From Sipunculus nudus (Eukaryota > Annelida > Sipuncula > Golfingiida > Sipunculidae), in the NCBI GenBank assembly GCA_026874595.1, contig CM049307.1, positions 36,810,862-36,874,861 on the forward strand: 64,000 nucleotides of DNA. Direction: 5' to 3'. Numbering within the stretch: position 1 is the first letter of the stretch; every line of letters starts with the position of its first letter. The notes under the pieces were generated by a model. It was not told the DNA's origin. It was given only the letters and a program-made list of their open reading frames with translations, and did not search any database. This document shows positions 26,354 to 40,631 of this stretch, in pieces. The position numbers and the translations under genes were made by a program.

Positions 26354-29300
26354 TTTTCTGATGTACTGTGCCAGTTCATGTGGCTATACTTCTAAAAAAA
26401 AAACTTTCCCCCATGAGCAATTTTAAACAGATTGTTGCAAATCATGCATCATTGCTATCAAAGAAAATTCATTTATAAATCATACAGTATTCTTCAGAAA
26501 TACATGTCCCTATAGACATTGCTCCTAAACAATGATATATGAATTATCAATAAATAAAGTCATGCAGTTTGTATTGGTTGTTTGAACAGGAACCTCATTA
26601 TGTATCAGGCTGAACAGGAATTGTACGCTTAGTAGTGGATAAATCAGATATAAAGGATAATACTGGTCATTGTACTGTCTATAGTCTGTAGGCCACTATT
26701 TACTGAGAATATCTACCTGATACAGTAACCTGAAAACAGGATGGTATCAGGGGGTGCATCTTTAATGCATGTAAAAGGCTTCTGTCTGGTTTTCTCCTGT
26801 TCTTGTTTCAAGTAAAACCATAATACATAATTTTTTTCATATTTCTTATTCCATATTAAGTGACAAGGAGCAGTCTGACACTATTATTTGGATATTCTAT
26901 CTTGCAACCCCAGCTCCAGATTACCTTCAAAGAGGAATTCACACATAACTTTTATTGGAGAATAATTACATTTTCTCATTGATATAGACCATTCATATGG
27001 TCATATTCCAATATTGGTCTGTATTGTATACACACTTGTGCTGATATTTAGAAAATTAGCAGGCATTTTTTACAAGGGCATTATATCAATCATGAATTGT
27101 ACATTCAGATACTTTATAGCAGTGGTTACATTCAGCAAAGGGGAGGTTATATTTATACCCATGTTTGTGGGTTTGAATGTCTGCCTGTTGGTGTACAAAT
27201 TTTCATTAGAGAAGTTATGGATAGATGTTAATGAAGTTTTGTGTGGTAAAGTGGTAGGGCTATGATAAAATAAGAGATTACAGTTGATCAAAGGTGTGAT
27301 TTAGATCCAAAGTAAATGCACAGTCCATATTTTGTCTGTTTGGACAAATGTTTTTCTTAATCATGTGTCTCATGCTGGCATCTAATGGAATACATAAATT
27401 TATTAAAGCAGCTGATTAACAGCTGAGTAACTATAAAAGTAGTTTCTGTTTGAATGCATGTCTGTAAATCAGGGGTTATTTATAGGGGTGTGGCCTCTAG
27501 ATGGCATGAGGGCAATTGGGTAGGTACCGGGTATGTAGCCTGACGGTATCTTATAGTTTGTAGCACTTCATGGGTTCCTGTCCTCAGGTGACCACACCCT
27601 ATTGGTCTGGCATCAAATGGGTCATCACCAGTACCTGCGTCATTATACGCATACCCTGCCCATGTGCTGTGACGGGTCAGCTGTGACGGAGACAGTAGCT
27701 ACCCTCAGAGGTCACTGTCACCCTCTCCTTGGTCACGGTTCATCCATTCAAATCTACAATTCTGTTATAAAAAGAAACCGGCTCAGAGGTCAAATGATTC
27801 AGTCAGAGTACTCAAGTGTGAAATATGGAAATTTAAGTTCTCAGCCTCCTTTTTAGGTTTGGGCTGTGATCTACCCTGCCTGATATTATATTCAGTTTTA
27901 TTGATTATTTAAGAATGTTAAAGTACATCATTTGTAATAAGTTCACTAGACTTGTACATGGTCAGATGTGATCATGGTAAAATTTATAAAGTATACTAGC
28001 ATCTGGGTTCTTTATAAATTGTGTGTAATTCATTTTAAGTTATTTTATCAACTTTTATTATGAAGACTATTATCAGATTTATTTATTAAATATTCTATGT
28101 GCTGCCACTAAAATTCTTGTTAGCAAAGTTTATTTAGCACTTTATTTATGACTTCTCAGAAAGTACATCATTAGCATTTATAAGAATGATTATTACTTGG
28201 AGCATATAATATACATGATGGAAGATCATCTGCATGAAAAATCTGTGAAGTAGCAGTGAAAAGCATTCTTCTTCTGGGTGAGACCCATAGAAAGATAAGC
28301 ACAATAGTGATTCTCCATTCTATCTCCATTCTATATTGAAATATTTGAATTAATTTCTGAAACCCTTAAGACAAGTTCTGTGGTTCCTACCACATAAATT
28401 TTTTAATATCACAGTATCAGCTTTATAAAGCTGTAACTTTTATATGTGTACAAATTTTTGCTAATACTGGTAGTTAAAGAGAGTTTGAAGAAACTTCTGA
28501 AAGAAATTGTTCTTTCACTGATAGTTAAATGATAAAATAAGCCCTGATCACGTGTAAACATATGCTATCTAACCTGTGTATTCGTGATTTATTGACCTTA
28601 TTTTACAGTACCTTATCCAGAAACCTGATTAAAATTAAACAGTTTGCCTTCCATATGCATAATTGATTTAAATGCATGTTCATGTGCCTGTCAGTGATAT
28701 GTAGTGACCTGGGTTCATGTTACCACCTTTGACAAGTGTGTATTCATACAGGGATGCCAAAGGACAGTTTACAGGGGGAGTCATACAAAGCTCTGCCATA
28801 GTGGTTTTAAAAGATAAGATTTGAGAAATGTAGCTTTGATGATGAATGCAGACATGAGGTTAATTCTTAATTGAATTGGATTTGAAGGGGAAAATAATAT
28901 GAATTAGAATTGAATTGATAGAAATGAAATGAATTTTAAATCCACAGGCTTCATAAAGAACTTTTCCAGCCAGCGATAATATTATCTCACATATACAATT
29001 AACATTGCATATATAGGATTTGCCCTAAAATTCTTGGAGTAGTAAATTTTGCTGATCATGCAGCAATTCCTCTAACAGGTACTACAGTGTGCTGAAATTT
29101 ATCTCCACCTTAACTTTGTGTATCAACGCCCTTGTAAGTGATTTGTCTTTATGTTAAAAGATTGCAACTTCTGTTTTAAATTTGAACTGAATTTGAAATG
29201 AATGAAGATGATAGATGATTTGAATTTATTAAGATTGAAATTTCATAAAAATACTTGAAGTGGAACTTGATTGAAAATGAAGAGAAAATTGTATTAATTT

Positions 29301-30890
29301 GTGATTTAATTAATTTTGAAAATCAGGATTAACCCCAGGTCATGATGAACATATATGCAGATATAATGGAGTACCAGAGGGATTGAGAGCAGATTTGATA
29401 TAATTTAAAACAGGCCTAATTCTTCATTACAATTTGTCCTACTTCTTGATTTTGAACTGCTCATTTGACAAAAAGTGACCATAACAAGTGGGCCCACATG
29501 GTGTAGTAGTTGACTGTAACAGATAGGGGAATTATACATCTGGCTGTCAAACCACTGATTAAGCTTGGTAACAGATGTTAAACAGTCATGTCAAAACATG
29601 CTGTATACACACTGTGTGGGAGATTGATTCAGAGATGACAAACATTATTGAACACAGTAGAAAGGAAGGCCATAGTGGAAGTATGCTGGTTTGTGCTTTA
29701 CCTGATTTTTCCCTGGTAGACCAGTAGTTCTTGTTGTACCATGCATGCTATACAACAGAGCACCAAAACATAATGCAAGTTACTCAATTTCTTCTTTGTC
29801 ACAGCAAACAGTTTCTGTTTCCTCTTTCACACAGCAAATGCAAAGTGAGCATACATATGGTAGTCCAAAACATTTTCAACAGGTATTGGCCAAACTTATT
29901 CAAATCCAGCTCAGCTAGGAGGTGGTTTCAAACTTTTTCCAATGCAAATCAAATTATCTCCTTGCTAAAGTGCCATGTGAACGCTCAATTTGCATTCTAA
30001 ATTGTTAAGTCATGTTAAAATTTGAAACAGCAACTGGACCACAGCACAAGTGCAAATGCTTGTGGCACCATGTTGTTACATTGTTACACATATGCAATGT
30101 ACACCTTATGCATTGGCGCTAGATACCCTTGTGGCCACACAATACAGTTTGAAACTGATTTGATTAATCCGCTTTGCCCAAAATGTTTTAAAACTGTTTG
30201 AGTGAGAAATGGATGTCAATAAGGTTATTTCCTTATAGGCACAGATGCATATCATCTGTTCTTGTATGTGACATAACACGTCCAGTAAGTGAAAGCCACT
30301 TGATCTTTAACAGACAGTGACACTGAGATGACATTGATGTGGATTAAGCATCAACATATGGAAGGGACTACTTTTTAACTTCTTTTCCAATAAGCTGAGC
30401 AGAGCCAGTCACCCTAAGTATATTTAGGAGTCCATACACAATAACTAACATGTTCTTTGTACAGAGATTGCTATGCTATCTAATTAAAATAATCAATTAC
30501 AATGAAATTTTCAATTTCAATGATTATTCATGTGTTTCTAACCAAATTATTTCAAATATACAATAAAAATATGAAACACAATAAGCCATCATAAACATAT
30601 TGAATTTGGAAGGGTCATTCAGTGCAAAGAACATTTGCTTTCTCCACCAATGAAAAATTGGTCTCCTGAAAAAATTGATATACGACCCACCAACAGTTTT
30701 AACAGGCTGCAGAAAATTCAAATGATCTCAAATAAAATCTGTAAAACACCTCTGAAAAGAAGTTATAAAAACCTTTCTTTTAAAAAAATTTATATCACCA
30801 TATATCATAATTAAATTGAGATATATGTCTTTGTAAACAAGGAATAATTTTTGCCATTAAGGCTGTGACTTGTGGATTGATTTCAGGGCA
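26354..30890. other. Long AT-rich non-coding stretch, nothing recognised
   Basis: About 4.5 kb without a convincing coding exon, RNA gene or repeat family. Open frames (for example 27014-27265, 27602-27856 and 29731-30000) lack motifs and proper splice flanks. It is probably intron. Confidence 0.55.
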
Positions 30891-30896
30891 TACTGC

Positions 30897-31490
30897 TTGA
30901 CCAGGACCTTATATCCTGCACATATGGCTCACCCACCCATGGATGAAGAACCCTATTGGCTTTGAGGTCATATGGCTCACCCACCCATGGATGAAGAACC
31001 CTATTGGCTTTGAGGTCATGGGGGTCAAAGGTCGCAACCACAGGACCTACTTGAAAAACTTGTGGACCCATTTTAAGCCAAACTGCATGTTTGTCCAAAA
31101 TATTTCATCTTGCACATATGGCTCACCCACCCACAGATGACAAAACCTTTTGAGTTTGAGGCCACATAGTCAAAGGTCACAGCCACAGGACCCATTTCTT
31201 GAAAAACCTTTTCGACCCATTTAAAGCCAAAGCATTTGACCAAAATCTTTCGTCTTTCATATATGGCTCACTCATCCACAGATGACAAACCCTCTTTGAG
31301 TTTGAGGTCACAGGGTCAAAGGTCACGGCCACAGGACCCACTTCTTGAAAAACCTTATCGACCCATTTTAAGCCAAAGAATTGACCAAAATCTTTTGTCT
31401 TTCATATATGGCTCACCCACCCATGGTATCATTCTGGACCCTATTGAGTTTGAGGTCACAGGGTCAAGTTAACAGAGCAGCCTTCATTTT
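30897..31490. repeat. Tandem repeat, 146-bp period with a 55-bp sub-duplication
   Basis: The phrase CATATGGCTCACCCACCCA recurs near 30920, 30970, 31115, 31259 and 31404. The first two copies are a recent 50-55-bp duplication (GGATGAAGAACCCTATTGGC). Each later unit adds TTGAGGTCAC.GGGTCAAAGGTC and CAGGACCCA.TTCTTGAAAAA. Single or paired AGGTCA half-sites are present in every unit. Confidence 0.8.
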
Positions 31491-33635
31491 CACACTGTTT
31501 AATACACCCATTCTATTAAGCCCCATGCCAGGGATTGCTCCTCTTTGTATTGACCTTATTATAACATACTTTACAATGCTTGCCTGTAATTTTCCTTTTT
31601 GAGAAAGGTCTGTCACTATGTTAGTTTCATTTTCTTATTATTTTTTAATCATTGTAAAATATCTATCAAGCACTTTGTGGAAGAATGGTTTAAATGTGTA
31701 AATATTTTAAATTTTGTAAGGATTTTAGCCCATCTATGCATGGTATTAGTAAGACAGTATTCAGGATTTTGTATCTGGAGAGATCATATTCAGAATCTGA
31801 GAACAAGCCTGTGTTTTGCACAGAAATATGCTCATGATTACAGATGATAATATTCAAATATAGATCAAAATGCTTACAAGCTATCACAACTTGTTCTGTA
31901 CAGATACAGTATCGGCCTTTTGTATCAGTAGGCCTCCACAGATGGCATATATCAGAAGAGTATGATATGATAATTGATGGGTATATAATAAGGTCTGCTA
32001 CCTCTTTATCTCTGTTATTCTCATGAATAAGTAGTTTCATTCAGCAGATATGGTGACCTGCTCTGTTTATTTCTCTCATGTTCTTCTTTCTTGTTTGACC
32101 TGTTTTTATGCCAGGAACTTTCTGCAGCAATGTACTGTGATCATTTTAAACCATATCATAGCACATAGAATGTAACTGTTGTATCATTCTGAACATTCAG
32201 AAGTGACATTGATTAGATAGCCGTAGTAGCCAACTGGTGCAGTTGATTTGAATATTACTACTCTACTGCAAAATGCACTCTATTCCTGTTGATTTGAAGT
32301 CATTATCTTTACACTGTAACAGTGTATGTGTTTATAAATGTATAAGGAAATTGACAATACTGATCAAATCATAATGTTATGATAATGATCAGTACATTCC
32401 AATTTCTGTGAACTCTAATTTAAACCCTTCAGTATTTATAATGTTTTGATTCTGGTCACCTGTATGAACCACCTTGTAGGTCATTGTTAGTCCATTCAAA
32501 GTATCTGGTGTTCATAAGATGTATGTGTGCATGTTGTTTCTGTGTGTGTACACTGTACAGAGGGAGAAGAATGTGGTCGGCAGCCAGCACTAGTGGAAAC
32601 AATAAAATCCACATCTGTTCTTGCATGTGATCCAGAAAGCAGTGCACAGTACACAGTGCATTACTGTTTTCATTAACAAGCTTGGAGTGGTTTGTATTCA
32701 GCTAAGGGGGGGGGAGGTGGGGGGTTGTATAGAAGTCCTAACTATAGCAACTCAGAGAATCAATTCAGTCTACACTTAGTATTTTCATGCAGTTGACTGC
32801 TTCTTTTGTTCAGGGGCTGAAGGTTCGTGATGTGATACTTCCTGCTGTGCTGTCAGCCTTCCTCACCAGTAACTGTCTCTTACTGTGATCTCCTGACAGC
32901 TCGTTGAAGTAGTAACATATGTGTTTTGGTGCCTTCTGAAATTATTTTCCCACTGTCATCTTTAATTGGGGTAATATCTTGTATCTCAGTGTTATTTTTA
33001 TCAGTCAGTCACTGTAATGGAATTAACTTTTTTGGCTGTCATGGCCTATTCTTCTTTGATGGCCAGGGAAATGTGTGGCACGCAGTGATAAATGTGTCCT
33101 GCTGGCCGGATTGTCTGTGGGTTGATAATGTCTGTATTATGGGATTGATATTTTCCTAGGGGATCATGTAATCTGTTCAGATGCATTGTCTTTTATTGTC
33201 TTTTTCTTTTACATTTGTCTTATATAATATACCATTCGTGTGTCGGTTTAGTTGATTGTTACATTTTCTAGAAGAATTATCAGTAGCAGAACTTGCAACC
33301 TGAAAACAGGAGGGTGGTGAAAATATTTGTATTCAAAAGTGCAGTGATTAATTATAGAGTTTTTACCTGTTTGCTGTTTTTCCATTAGCTAAATTTTTTT
33401 TGACAAGTCTTATCTTTACATTTCTGTAGTAATGTTTATTTGAATCTTCCCTTGACACATGTTATTGGCCTCATAACCAGACAGCTTAACTATTGATTGA
33501 TGTCCATAGATATCTGTCCTCATTACCTGGTGTTCATCAGACAGGTGCCCTAAAGATTAATGTTTCTTAAAAAAAGATGTCCCATTGATCATTGTGCCCT
33601 GGAGAAAAGTCCTATTGACCAATTTTATTGGATAA
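31491..33635. other. Non-coding sequence, nothing recognised
   Basis: AT-rich sequence with a G-rich tract at about 32706-32725. No supported exon was found. Confidence 0.5.
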
Positions 33636-35360
33636 CTAGAATACGGGTAGTCGACAAGCGACTACGTGTATCCGCCAAAATCAGAGAAGGACGGGTGAAG
33701 TAAGGCATTGATTGAGTGGCAAGGGGATATAGAGTTACATGTGTTAAATATTAGAATGGATCTCTGCCACATAAACATGATTGTAGGTGGCGCCACCTGT
33801 TATTTGAACGAGAAACTATCCAAGATATATACACATGCAAAATTTCATGTGGAAAAGTCAAACCACTGCAGAGATATGAGTAATTTTATCCTACAGCAGA
33901 CAAACAGATGGACGCTGTGCAAAAATGGCTGCAGGTTGCGCCACCATTTTTGTTCATGTTATAAAGCTATCCAAGGACTACTTTGTGTAAAATTTTTTTC
34001 CTGATTGGTCAAACGGTTCCCGAGATATGAGCTTGGATGTCTGCAGCATAAACGTGAATGTAGGTGGCGCCACCTGTCATAAAATCAAGAAAGCTATCTA
34101 GGATGTATACACATGCCGAATTTTAGGTGAATTAGTCAAACCACTGCAGAGATATGAGTGATTTTAACCCCAGGCAGATTAACAAATGGACACTGTGCAA
34201 ACATGGTTGCAGGTGGCGCCACCTTTTGTTGTGTATGTTATAAAGCTATCCCAGGGCTACATTTGTGTAAAAAAATTTTCCGGATCGGTCAAACGGTTCC
34301 TGAGATATATGGATTTATGTGTGGAGTGTTAACGTGAATGTAGGTGGTGCCACCTGTCATTAAATCAAGAAAGCTATCTAGAATGTATATGCATGCTGAT
34401 TTTTAGGTGAATTAGTCAAACCACTGCAGAGATATGAGTGATTTTAACCCCAGGCAGATGAACAAATGGACACTGTGCAAACATGGTTGCAGGCGGCGCC
34501 ACCTTTTGTTGTGTATGTAATAAAGCTATCCCAGGGCTACATTTGTGTAAATTTTTTTTCCAGATCGGTCAAACGGTTCCCAAGATATATGGGATTATGT
34601 GTGAAGCGTTAACGTGAATGTAGGTGGCGCCACCTGTCACAAAATCGAGAAAGCTATCTAGGATGTATATACATGCCGAATTTTAGGTGAATTAGTCAAA
34701 CCACTGCAGAGATATGAGTGATTTTAACCCCAGGCAGATGAACAGATGGACACTGTGCAAACATGGTTGCAGGTGGCGCCACCTTTTGTTGTGTATGTTA
34801 TAAAGCTATCCCAGGGCTACATTTGTGTAAAATTTTTTTCCTGATCGGTCAAATGGTTCCCGAGATATATGGGATTATGTGTGGAGCGTTAACGTGAATG
34901 TAGGTGGCGCCACCTGTCACAAAATCGAGAAAGCTATCTAGGATGTATATGCATGCCGCATTTTAGGTGAATTAGTCAAATCACTGCAGAGATATGAGTG
35001 ATTTTAACCCCAGGCAGATGAACAGATGGACACTGTGCAAACATGGTTGCAGGTGGCGCCACCTTTTGTTGTGTATGTTATAAAGCTTTCCCAGGGCTAC
35101 ATTTGTGTAAATTTTTTTTCCGGATCGGTCAAACGGTTCCCGAGATATATGGGTTTATGTGTGGAAACAGACGCACAAACGGACGCTGGGCAGAGACGAA
35201 AGGTCAGAGGTCAAGGTCACTTGGTTAGGCACCAGTTCACATGTGACCCGATAATTTGTGTAAGTTTCGGAAAAATCTGCCCAGTAGTCTCAGAGGAGTT
35301 CTCCGGAAACGAACACGGTGGCGGCGGCGGCGGAACCCGGTCAAAAACATAGTATCCGCA

Positions 35361-35409
35361 AAACTTCGTTTTGGCGGATACAATTATTGTATCCGCCAAA
35401 ACGAAGTTT
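35361..35409. repeat. Perfect 49-nt palindrome at the centre of the foldback element
   Basis: The stems are AAACTTCGTTTTGGCGGATA-CAAT and its exact complement, separated by a single T at 35385. On either side lie GC-rich CGG/CCG trinucleotide runs (35321-35334 and 35412-35429) that extend the symmetry imperfectly. Confidence 0.95.
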
Positions 35410-36490
35410 CCACCGCCGCCGCCGCCGCATTCGTTTTCGGAGAACTCCTCTGAGACTACTGGACGGATTTTTCCAAAACTTACACAAATTACCGGGTCAC
35501 ATGTGAACTGGTGCCTAACCAAGTGACCTTGACCTCTGACCTTTCCTCTCTGCCCAGCGTCTGTTTGTACGTCTGTTTTCTCACATTAACCCATATATCT
35601 CAGGAACCGTTTGACCGATCAGGAAAAAAATTTTAAACAAAAAAGTAGCCCTTGGATAGCTTTATAACATACACAACAACAGGTGGCGCCACCTGCAACC
35701 ATGTTTGCACAGTGTCCATCTGTTCATCTGCCTTGGGTTAAAATCACTCATATCTCTGCAGTGGTTTGACTAATTCACCTAAAATTCGGCATGCGTATAC
35801 ATCCTAGGTAGCTTTCTTGATTTTATGACAGGTAGCGCCACCTACATTCACGTTCACGCTGTAGACATCCATGCTTATATCTCCGGACTCGTTCAACCAA
35901 TCAGGAAAAAAATTTTACACAAATGTAGCCCTGGGATAGCTTTATAACATACACAACAAAAGGTGGCGCCACCTGCAACCATGTTTGCACAGTGTCCATC
36001 TGTTCATCTGCCATGGGTTAAAATCACTCATATCTCTGCAGTGGTTTGACTAATTCACCTAAAATTCGGCATGCGTATACATCCTGTATAGCTTATTTGA
36101 TTATATGACAGGTGGCGCCACCTACATTCACGTTCTCGCTGTAGACATCCATGCTTATATCTCCGGACTCGTTAAACCAATCAGGAAAAAAAATTTACAC
36201 AAATGTAGCCCTTGGATAGCTTTATAACATACACAAAAATGGTGGCGCCTCCTGCAACCATGTTTGCACAGTGTCTATCTGTTCATCTGCCATGGGTTAA
36301 AATCACTCTTATCTCTGCAGTGGTTTGACCAAATTACCTGAAATTTGGCATGCATATACATCCTAGATAGCTTTCTTGATTTAATGACAGGTGGCGCCAC
36401 CTACATTCACGTTCATGCTGCAGACATTAATGCTTATATCTCCGGAACCATTTGACCAATCTGGAAAAAAAAAATACACAAATGTAACAC

Positions 36491-36732
36491 CTGGGCCTGG
36501 ACAGCTGAGCGGTAAAACGCTTGGCTTTCTCCGCTGGCGACCCGGGTTCGATCCCCGGTGTGGCTATGAGAGTGGGTTGTAGTTGCCCGTCCAAGGTCGG
36601 TGGTTTTCTCCGGGTCCTCCGGTTTCCTCCACCCTTACCGACTACCGAGCGCCAACATCCGAGCCATGGAGAGTGCCTCGTATTAGTTATAATAACTAGT
36701 TGTACAATCCATGTAAAATAAAGTTTATATTA
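36491..36732 (+). mobile_element. tRNA-derived SINE inside the right foldback arm
   Basis: The 5' part is tRNA-like, with an A-box-like CAGCTGAGCGGTAAAACGC and a good B box, GGTTCGATCCCC. It is followed by GGTTTTCTCCGGGTCCTCCG and GTTTCCTCCACCC, a motif that, from memory, occurs in the central domain of widely distributed invertebrate SINEs (possibly MetaSINE type). The tail is AT-rich (AAATAAAGTTTATATTA). TAACAC at 36485-36490 and 36733-36738 is the likely target duplication. The corresponding place in the left arm has no insertion. It would be copied by a LINE partner not present here. Confidence 0.85.
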
Positions 36733-37077
36733 TAACACTTGGATAGCTTTATAACATACACAAAAATGGTGGCGCCACCTGCAGCCATTTTTGCACAGCG
36801 TCCATCTGTTTGTCTGCTGTGGGATAAAATCACTCATATCTCTGTAGTGGTTTGACTTTTCCACATGAAATTTTGCATGTGTATACATCTTGGATAGTTT
36901 CTCGTTCAAATAACAGGTGGCACCACCTACAATCATGTTTATGTTGCAAAGATCCATTCTATTATGTAACACATGTAACTCTATATCCCCTTGCCACTCA
37001 ATCCATGCCTCACTTCACCCGTCCTTCTCTGATTTTGGCGGATACACGTAGTCGCTTGTCGACTACCCGTATTCTAG

Positions 37078-38992
37078 TTTATTTATCAGTGTTCTACAGC
37101 CTCTTGTTCTCCTGCATAGTTTACCCAGACATACATTATAGTGAATGGTGTTATTTGGTATAATGTTCCTAAAGGTAATGAAACACACAAATATTACCTG
37201 GATATTCCTTGACAGATTATGTGTCAGTCATCACTCCCTAGAAATCATGCAGAGTATTATTTTGACAAGAAAGGTTTAAATAACCAGTAATCCCTAGTCA
37301 AATGTTCTGATGTCCACAGGTACCCATAGACTTTTCTTTGTTTCTGTGACTTTTCACTGATTTTATTCAATAGAATAAATGTTTGCAATTTCGACAACAA
37401 AAGGATTTGCAGTATCAGATTGCACAGATCAAGTGATATGTCACATATTACTGGATTATGCAGGTAAATTTTACCTATACTGTAGTGCCTGTGCCACATT
37501 TGATTTATTTTTAATTATTCCAGATCTGTATATTATGGTCATAAACCTATACATGTACCATAGTGGCCAGGTATATTATTATATACAGCTGACTGGGTGA
37601 CATGATGGTATATCACAGTACCATCAGGATATATCTTGGTAAAACAAGAAGATATAATAACAGCAGATCATTCATGATTTTGTTCCTTGTTCTTATGTAG
37701 AAGAAAACTAGATAACATAAATATGTGATGGTAAATGCTAAACAAGACAAAAATTACCATCGTTTTTCATAAGCATATGATAAAAGCTGGATATACTGAA
37801 TTATGTATGTTATCTGCCTGGCCAGGGAAACATGACTGTCATATCAACTCATGGAGTTATGCTGGTGTACACGTGTATAATGATGTCCCCTGAGAACACC
37901 ATCACTGACTGGTCTGTGACGTGGTCTTCAATGTTGCATTGTTCATAAAGTCACTGATACAGAGGCATGATACCAGTGACAGGCTAGCCTTACACGTGAA
38001 ACTGATCACTGTTTTTGATATGCTGTGTTTATGTATGAAGGCTTTTTCCTTATTATTTCAGTTGTTATTTTTGAGCACCAATAAGAGTTTGGTCAGCCTT
38101 TTCAGGAAGAATATGTATTGCAATACACTTGAAGTGATATCTGGTACATATTTATGATACACTTCAGTCTACACTAAACTGAACACGCTGCTGATATTGA
38201 AATCTCAATCTTATTTAACCCTTTAAATAAATAAAACTTTATATAATATTTTTATGTTTACACAATTTTTATATATTTCCAGTAAATTCCAGAATCCTTT
38301 TAAGTGCATTTCCCTTTATTTATTTTATATTCCCCAAGGCTTTGACCAATTATAATCATTGATTGCACAGGTATTAATGTACCATGAGAAATGTCTGTGG
38401 TAATGCTTAAAATAAAATAATGGATTACAAAGTAAAATATGTACCCAACTGAGTAAACAAAATGATAAAATTATATATTGAATAAATGGTAACAGTATGT
38501 AAAATGAGCATCAACGTTACTAAAAACAAGGTCCTGAAGAGATATGGCTAATCACTGGATCTTGTTCAAGTCATTAAAGGCCAAAATAAGAAATACAAAG
38601 TAGCTTGAGATTCATACTCAGACTCAGTTTATGCTGTAGTTTTTGGGTTAGAGTTGTATCTATTTTTATCAGCATCCCATGTATCTGTGATACAACAACG
38701 CAGGATGCAGAATGTATCAAGAACCATATCAACATAGCAACTTGATTAGTATAGATGTATCAGTATATCAATTCAGCCCTATATGCACCACACACTGTGA
38801 ACCTGTCTGAAAGATTACCTGCCAAAGTAGACCACCTGTCTATCAGTATTAAGACCACACCAGTATGAATCAAGAACACTTTTTACCAGTCCCATGGGTG
38901 GTCTTATTACACAAGTTCCACTGTGTTTATAATATGTTTTAATCAAGTTTTGGGCCACTGTTGAGAAGAACATGTATCACTTGCGTTACATG
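37078..38992. other. Non-coding sequence, nothing recognised
   Basis: About 1.9 kb of AT-rich sequence without a supported gene or repeat. Confidence 0.5.
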
Positions 38993-39742
38993 TACCGTAA
39001 TGTCTACATCAGTTCGTATCCTTCATTAGTTCGCACACTATAAATTTCCTGAATCATATTTTTCTATATTACATATATGAATTCGTACACCAACATACTG
39101 TGCCGATATTAGCTATTGCCGGTGACCACCGGCGGTCCGTATGAACAGTAATTATAGCTATGATTAAAAAGGCTTTGCATGCGGAGATGAATCAAATGTC
39201 TACTCTGTTCACCTGATAACAACACATCTTTATGTCTTAGTGCGAGGAAGTAACATGATAATTTATCGGAACAATTTTATCAGATTTGCGACTTCATGTA
39301 TGTAAATAGGAAAAACTGTCGCTTAACTGATACCGTTGGGCCATCTTTGCTTCAGACTTGTTACAGCATGAATGTGATTTGAACAATAGAACTTGAGGTA
39401 AAAAAAATTGTAATCGATAAAATTTTGTTTACTTAATAATATAATAAGAAGGATTTGTAAGTGGGACAAAAATCACATTAGCTGATGATCATATACTAGT
39501 AATCCACTTGGGACAAACCTCGCACGGACCGCTGATCACAGGCATGACCTGGTGCTACAAGACATCAAAGGTTAAATGGAGATCGTCAGAGTGCTTTGAA
39601 CCGCAGCTACAAAGGATATACCGCTGTCTTCAAGGGTTTTAATTTGATAAATCCCGGTTATGTCCCTGAAATAATTTATTTTTTTTCCCGCTGTATAAAT
39701 CTTATTAGAATCTCCCAAATAAAAACGTCTGCATTATACGTT

Positions 39743-39815
39743 GGTTCCTGTGGCCATTTGGTTAAAGCTGCATGAACTGCTTTAGTGTGAACTATGTGCC
39801 CCTAGTTCAAACCCA
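39743..39815 (+). repeat. Decayed tRNA-like (SINE head) segment
   Basis: TGGCCATTTGGTTAAAGC resembles an A box and TAGTTCAAACCC a B box, at the spacing expected of a tRNA. A SINE head is more likely than a working tRNA, because neither the acceptor stem nor the anticodon arm is convincing. Confidence 0.35.
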
Positions 39816-40537
39816 CCAATTTTTATCCCCTTTTATGTTACTCCCCCGTCCATGTTTAAAAATATGATAAACATATATTTTTTTCATTTATTTCTTTCCA
39901 ATGAAATTACCAAACGGGTAAAATAAACAATTTATTGAAATATATAAATAAATCTGCTGAGATTACATATTCACGGCTGTAATAAGTTCACTTGCCGCCA
40001 GGTGGCACCCCGAATAAATTTCATTAACGCCCTAAGAAAATCACCATTACCATTTTATTAGGGCGTATTCTGCAATCCATACAAATATTGTTTGTAAATG
40101 AATTAAATGTTGCCATGAAGTATTACAAAACAATAGCCCATTTTCTTACCACTAAAGATGCTACGCACCGCTGTAGGCCGTGAGAGACCCCTGGCTAATG
40201 ATGTTTTCCTTTCATGTCCAAACTGTGAAACACTTCGTTGCTTGTTTGTTTACCAATAATTTATTTGATGTGTAATATTAAGGTGATCAGTGACTCCTGT
40301 CAATTTTGTTTGCACCACAGCCGTGATCAAATATATTTGTTAACATACTAATGAGGTACAAATTTAACAGTTTGGGGTAATGAATTACTGAAGTTCTATT
40401 GCCGGTAGCTGGATTTTTGACGATCTTTATGATCTTTTGTGCCGGTCTGTGTGTTACGAATGTTAAGTCTGTTACGGCCGGCAGTACAGGCCATCCCGGT
40501 TACCCCCGACCGGTGCGGCTAAAACCCTGTATATTAT

Positions 40538-40542
<5 letters not shown>

Positions 40543-40625
<83 letters not shown>
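40543..40625. repeat. (TA)n microsatellite inside element E3
   Basis: About 83 bp of alternating A and T with one AA interruption at about 40578. Confidence 0.95.

Positions 40626-40631
<6 letters not shown>

Larger units (their letters stand above)
33636..37077. mobile_element. Foldback-type element with long tandem-repeat arms
   Basis: The element reads the same inwards from both ends: CTAGAATACGGGTAGTCGAC at 33636 and its complement ending at 37077. The two arms (33636-35384 and 35386-37077) meet at a perfect 49-nt palindrome around 35385 (24-bp stems, one-base loop). Each arm is made of about 280-bp units, five on the left and about four on the right. Each unit holds two roughly 140-bp halves centred on GGTGGCGCCACC. 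A further small hairpin, GTAGTCG/CGACTAC, sits at each outer end. GTATCCGCCAAAA occurs both near the outer ends and at the centre. There is no protein. Long inverted repeats built of tandem subrepeats are typical of foldback elements. The likely target is within CTAG. Confidence 0.85.

Noticed and set aside
32815-32888. Frame after TTTTGTTCAG reading GLKVRDVILPAVLSAFL, perhaps a terminal exon
   Set aside because: Only 24 codons, ending at a stop, with no polyadenylation context or upstream partner; chance is likely.
36491-36565. tRNA gene on the + strand
   Set aside because: A and B boxes are present but the acceptor stem does not pair well and a typical SINE body with an AT-rich tail and target duplication follows.
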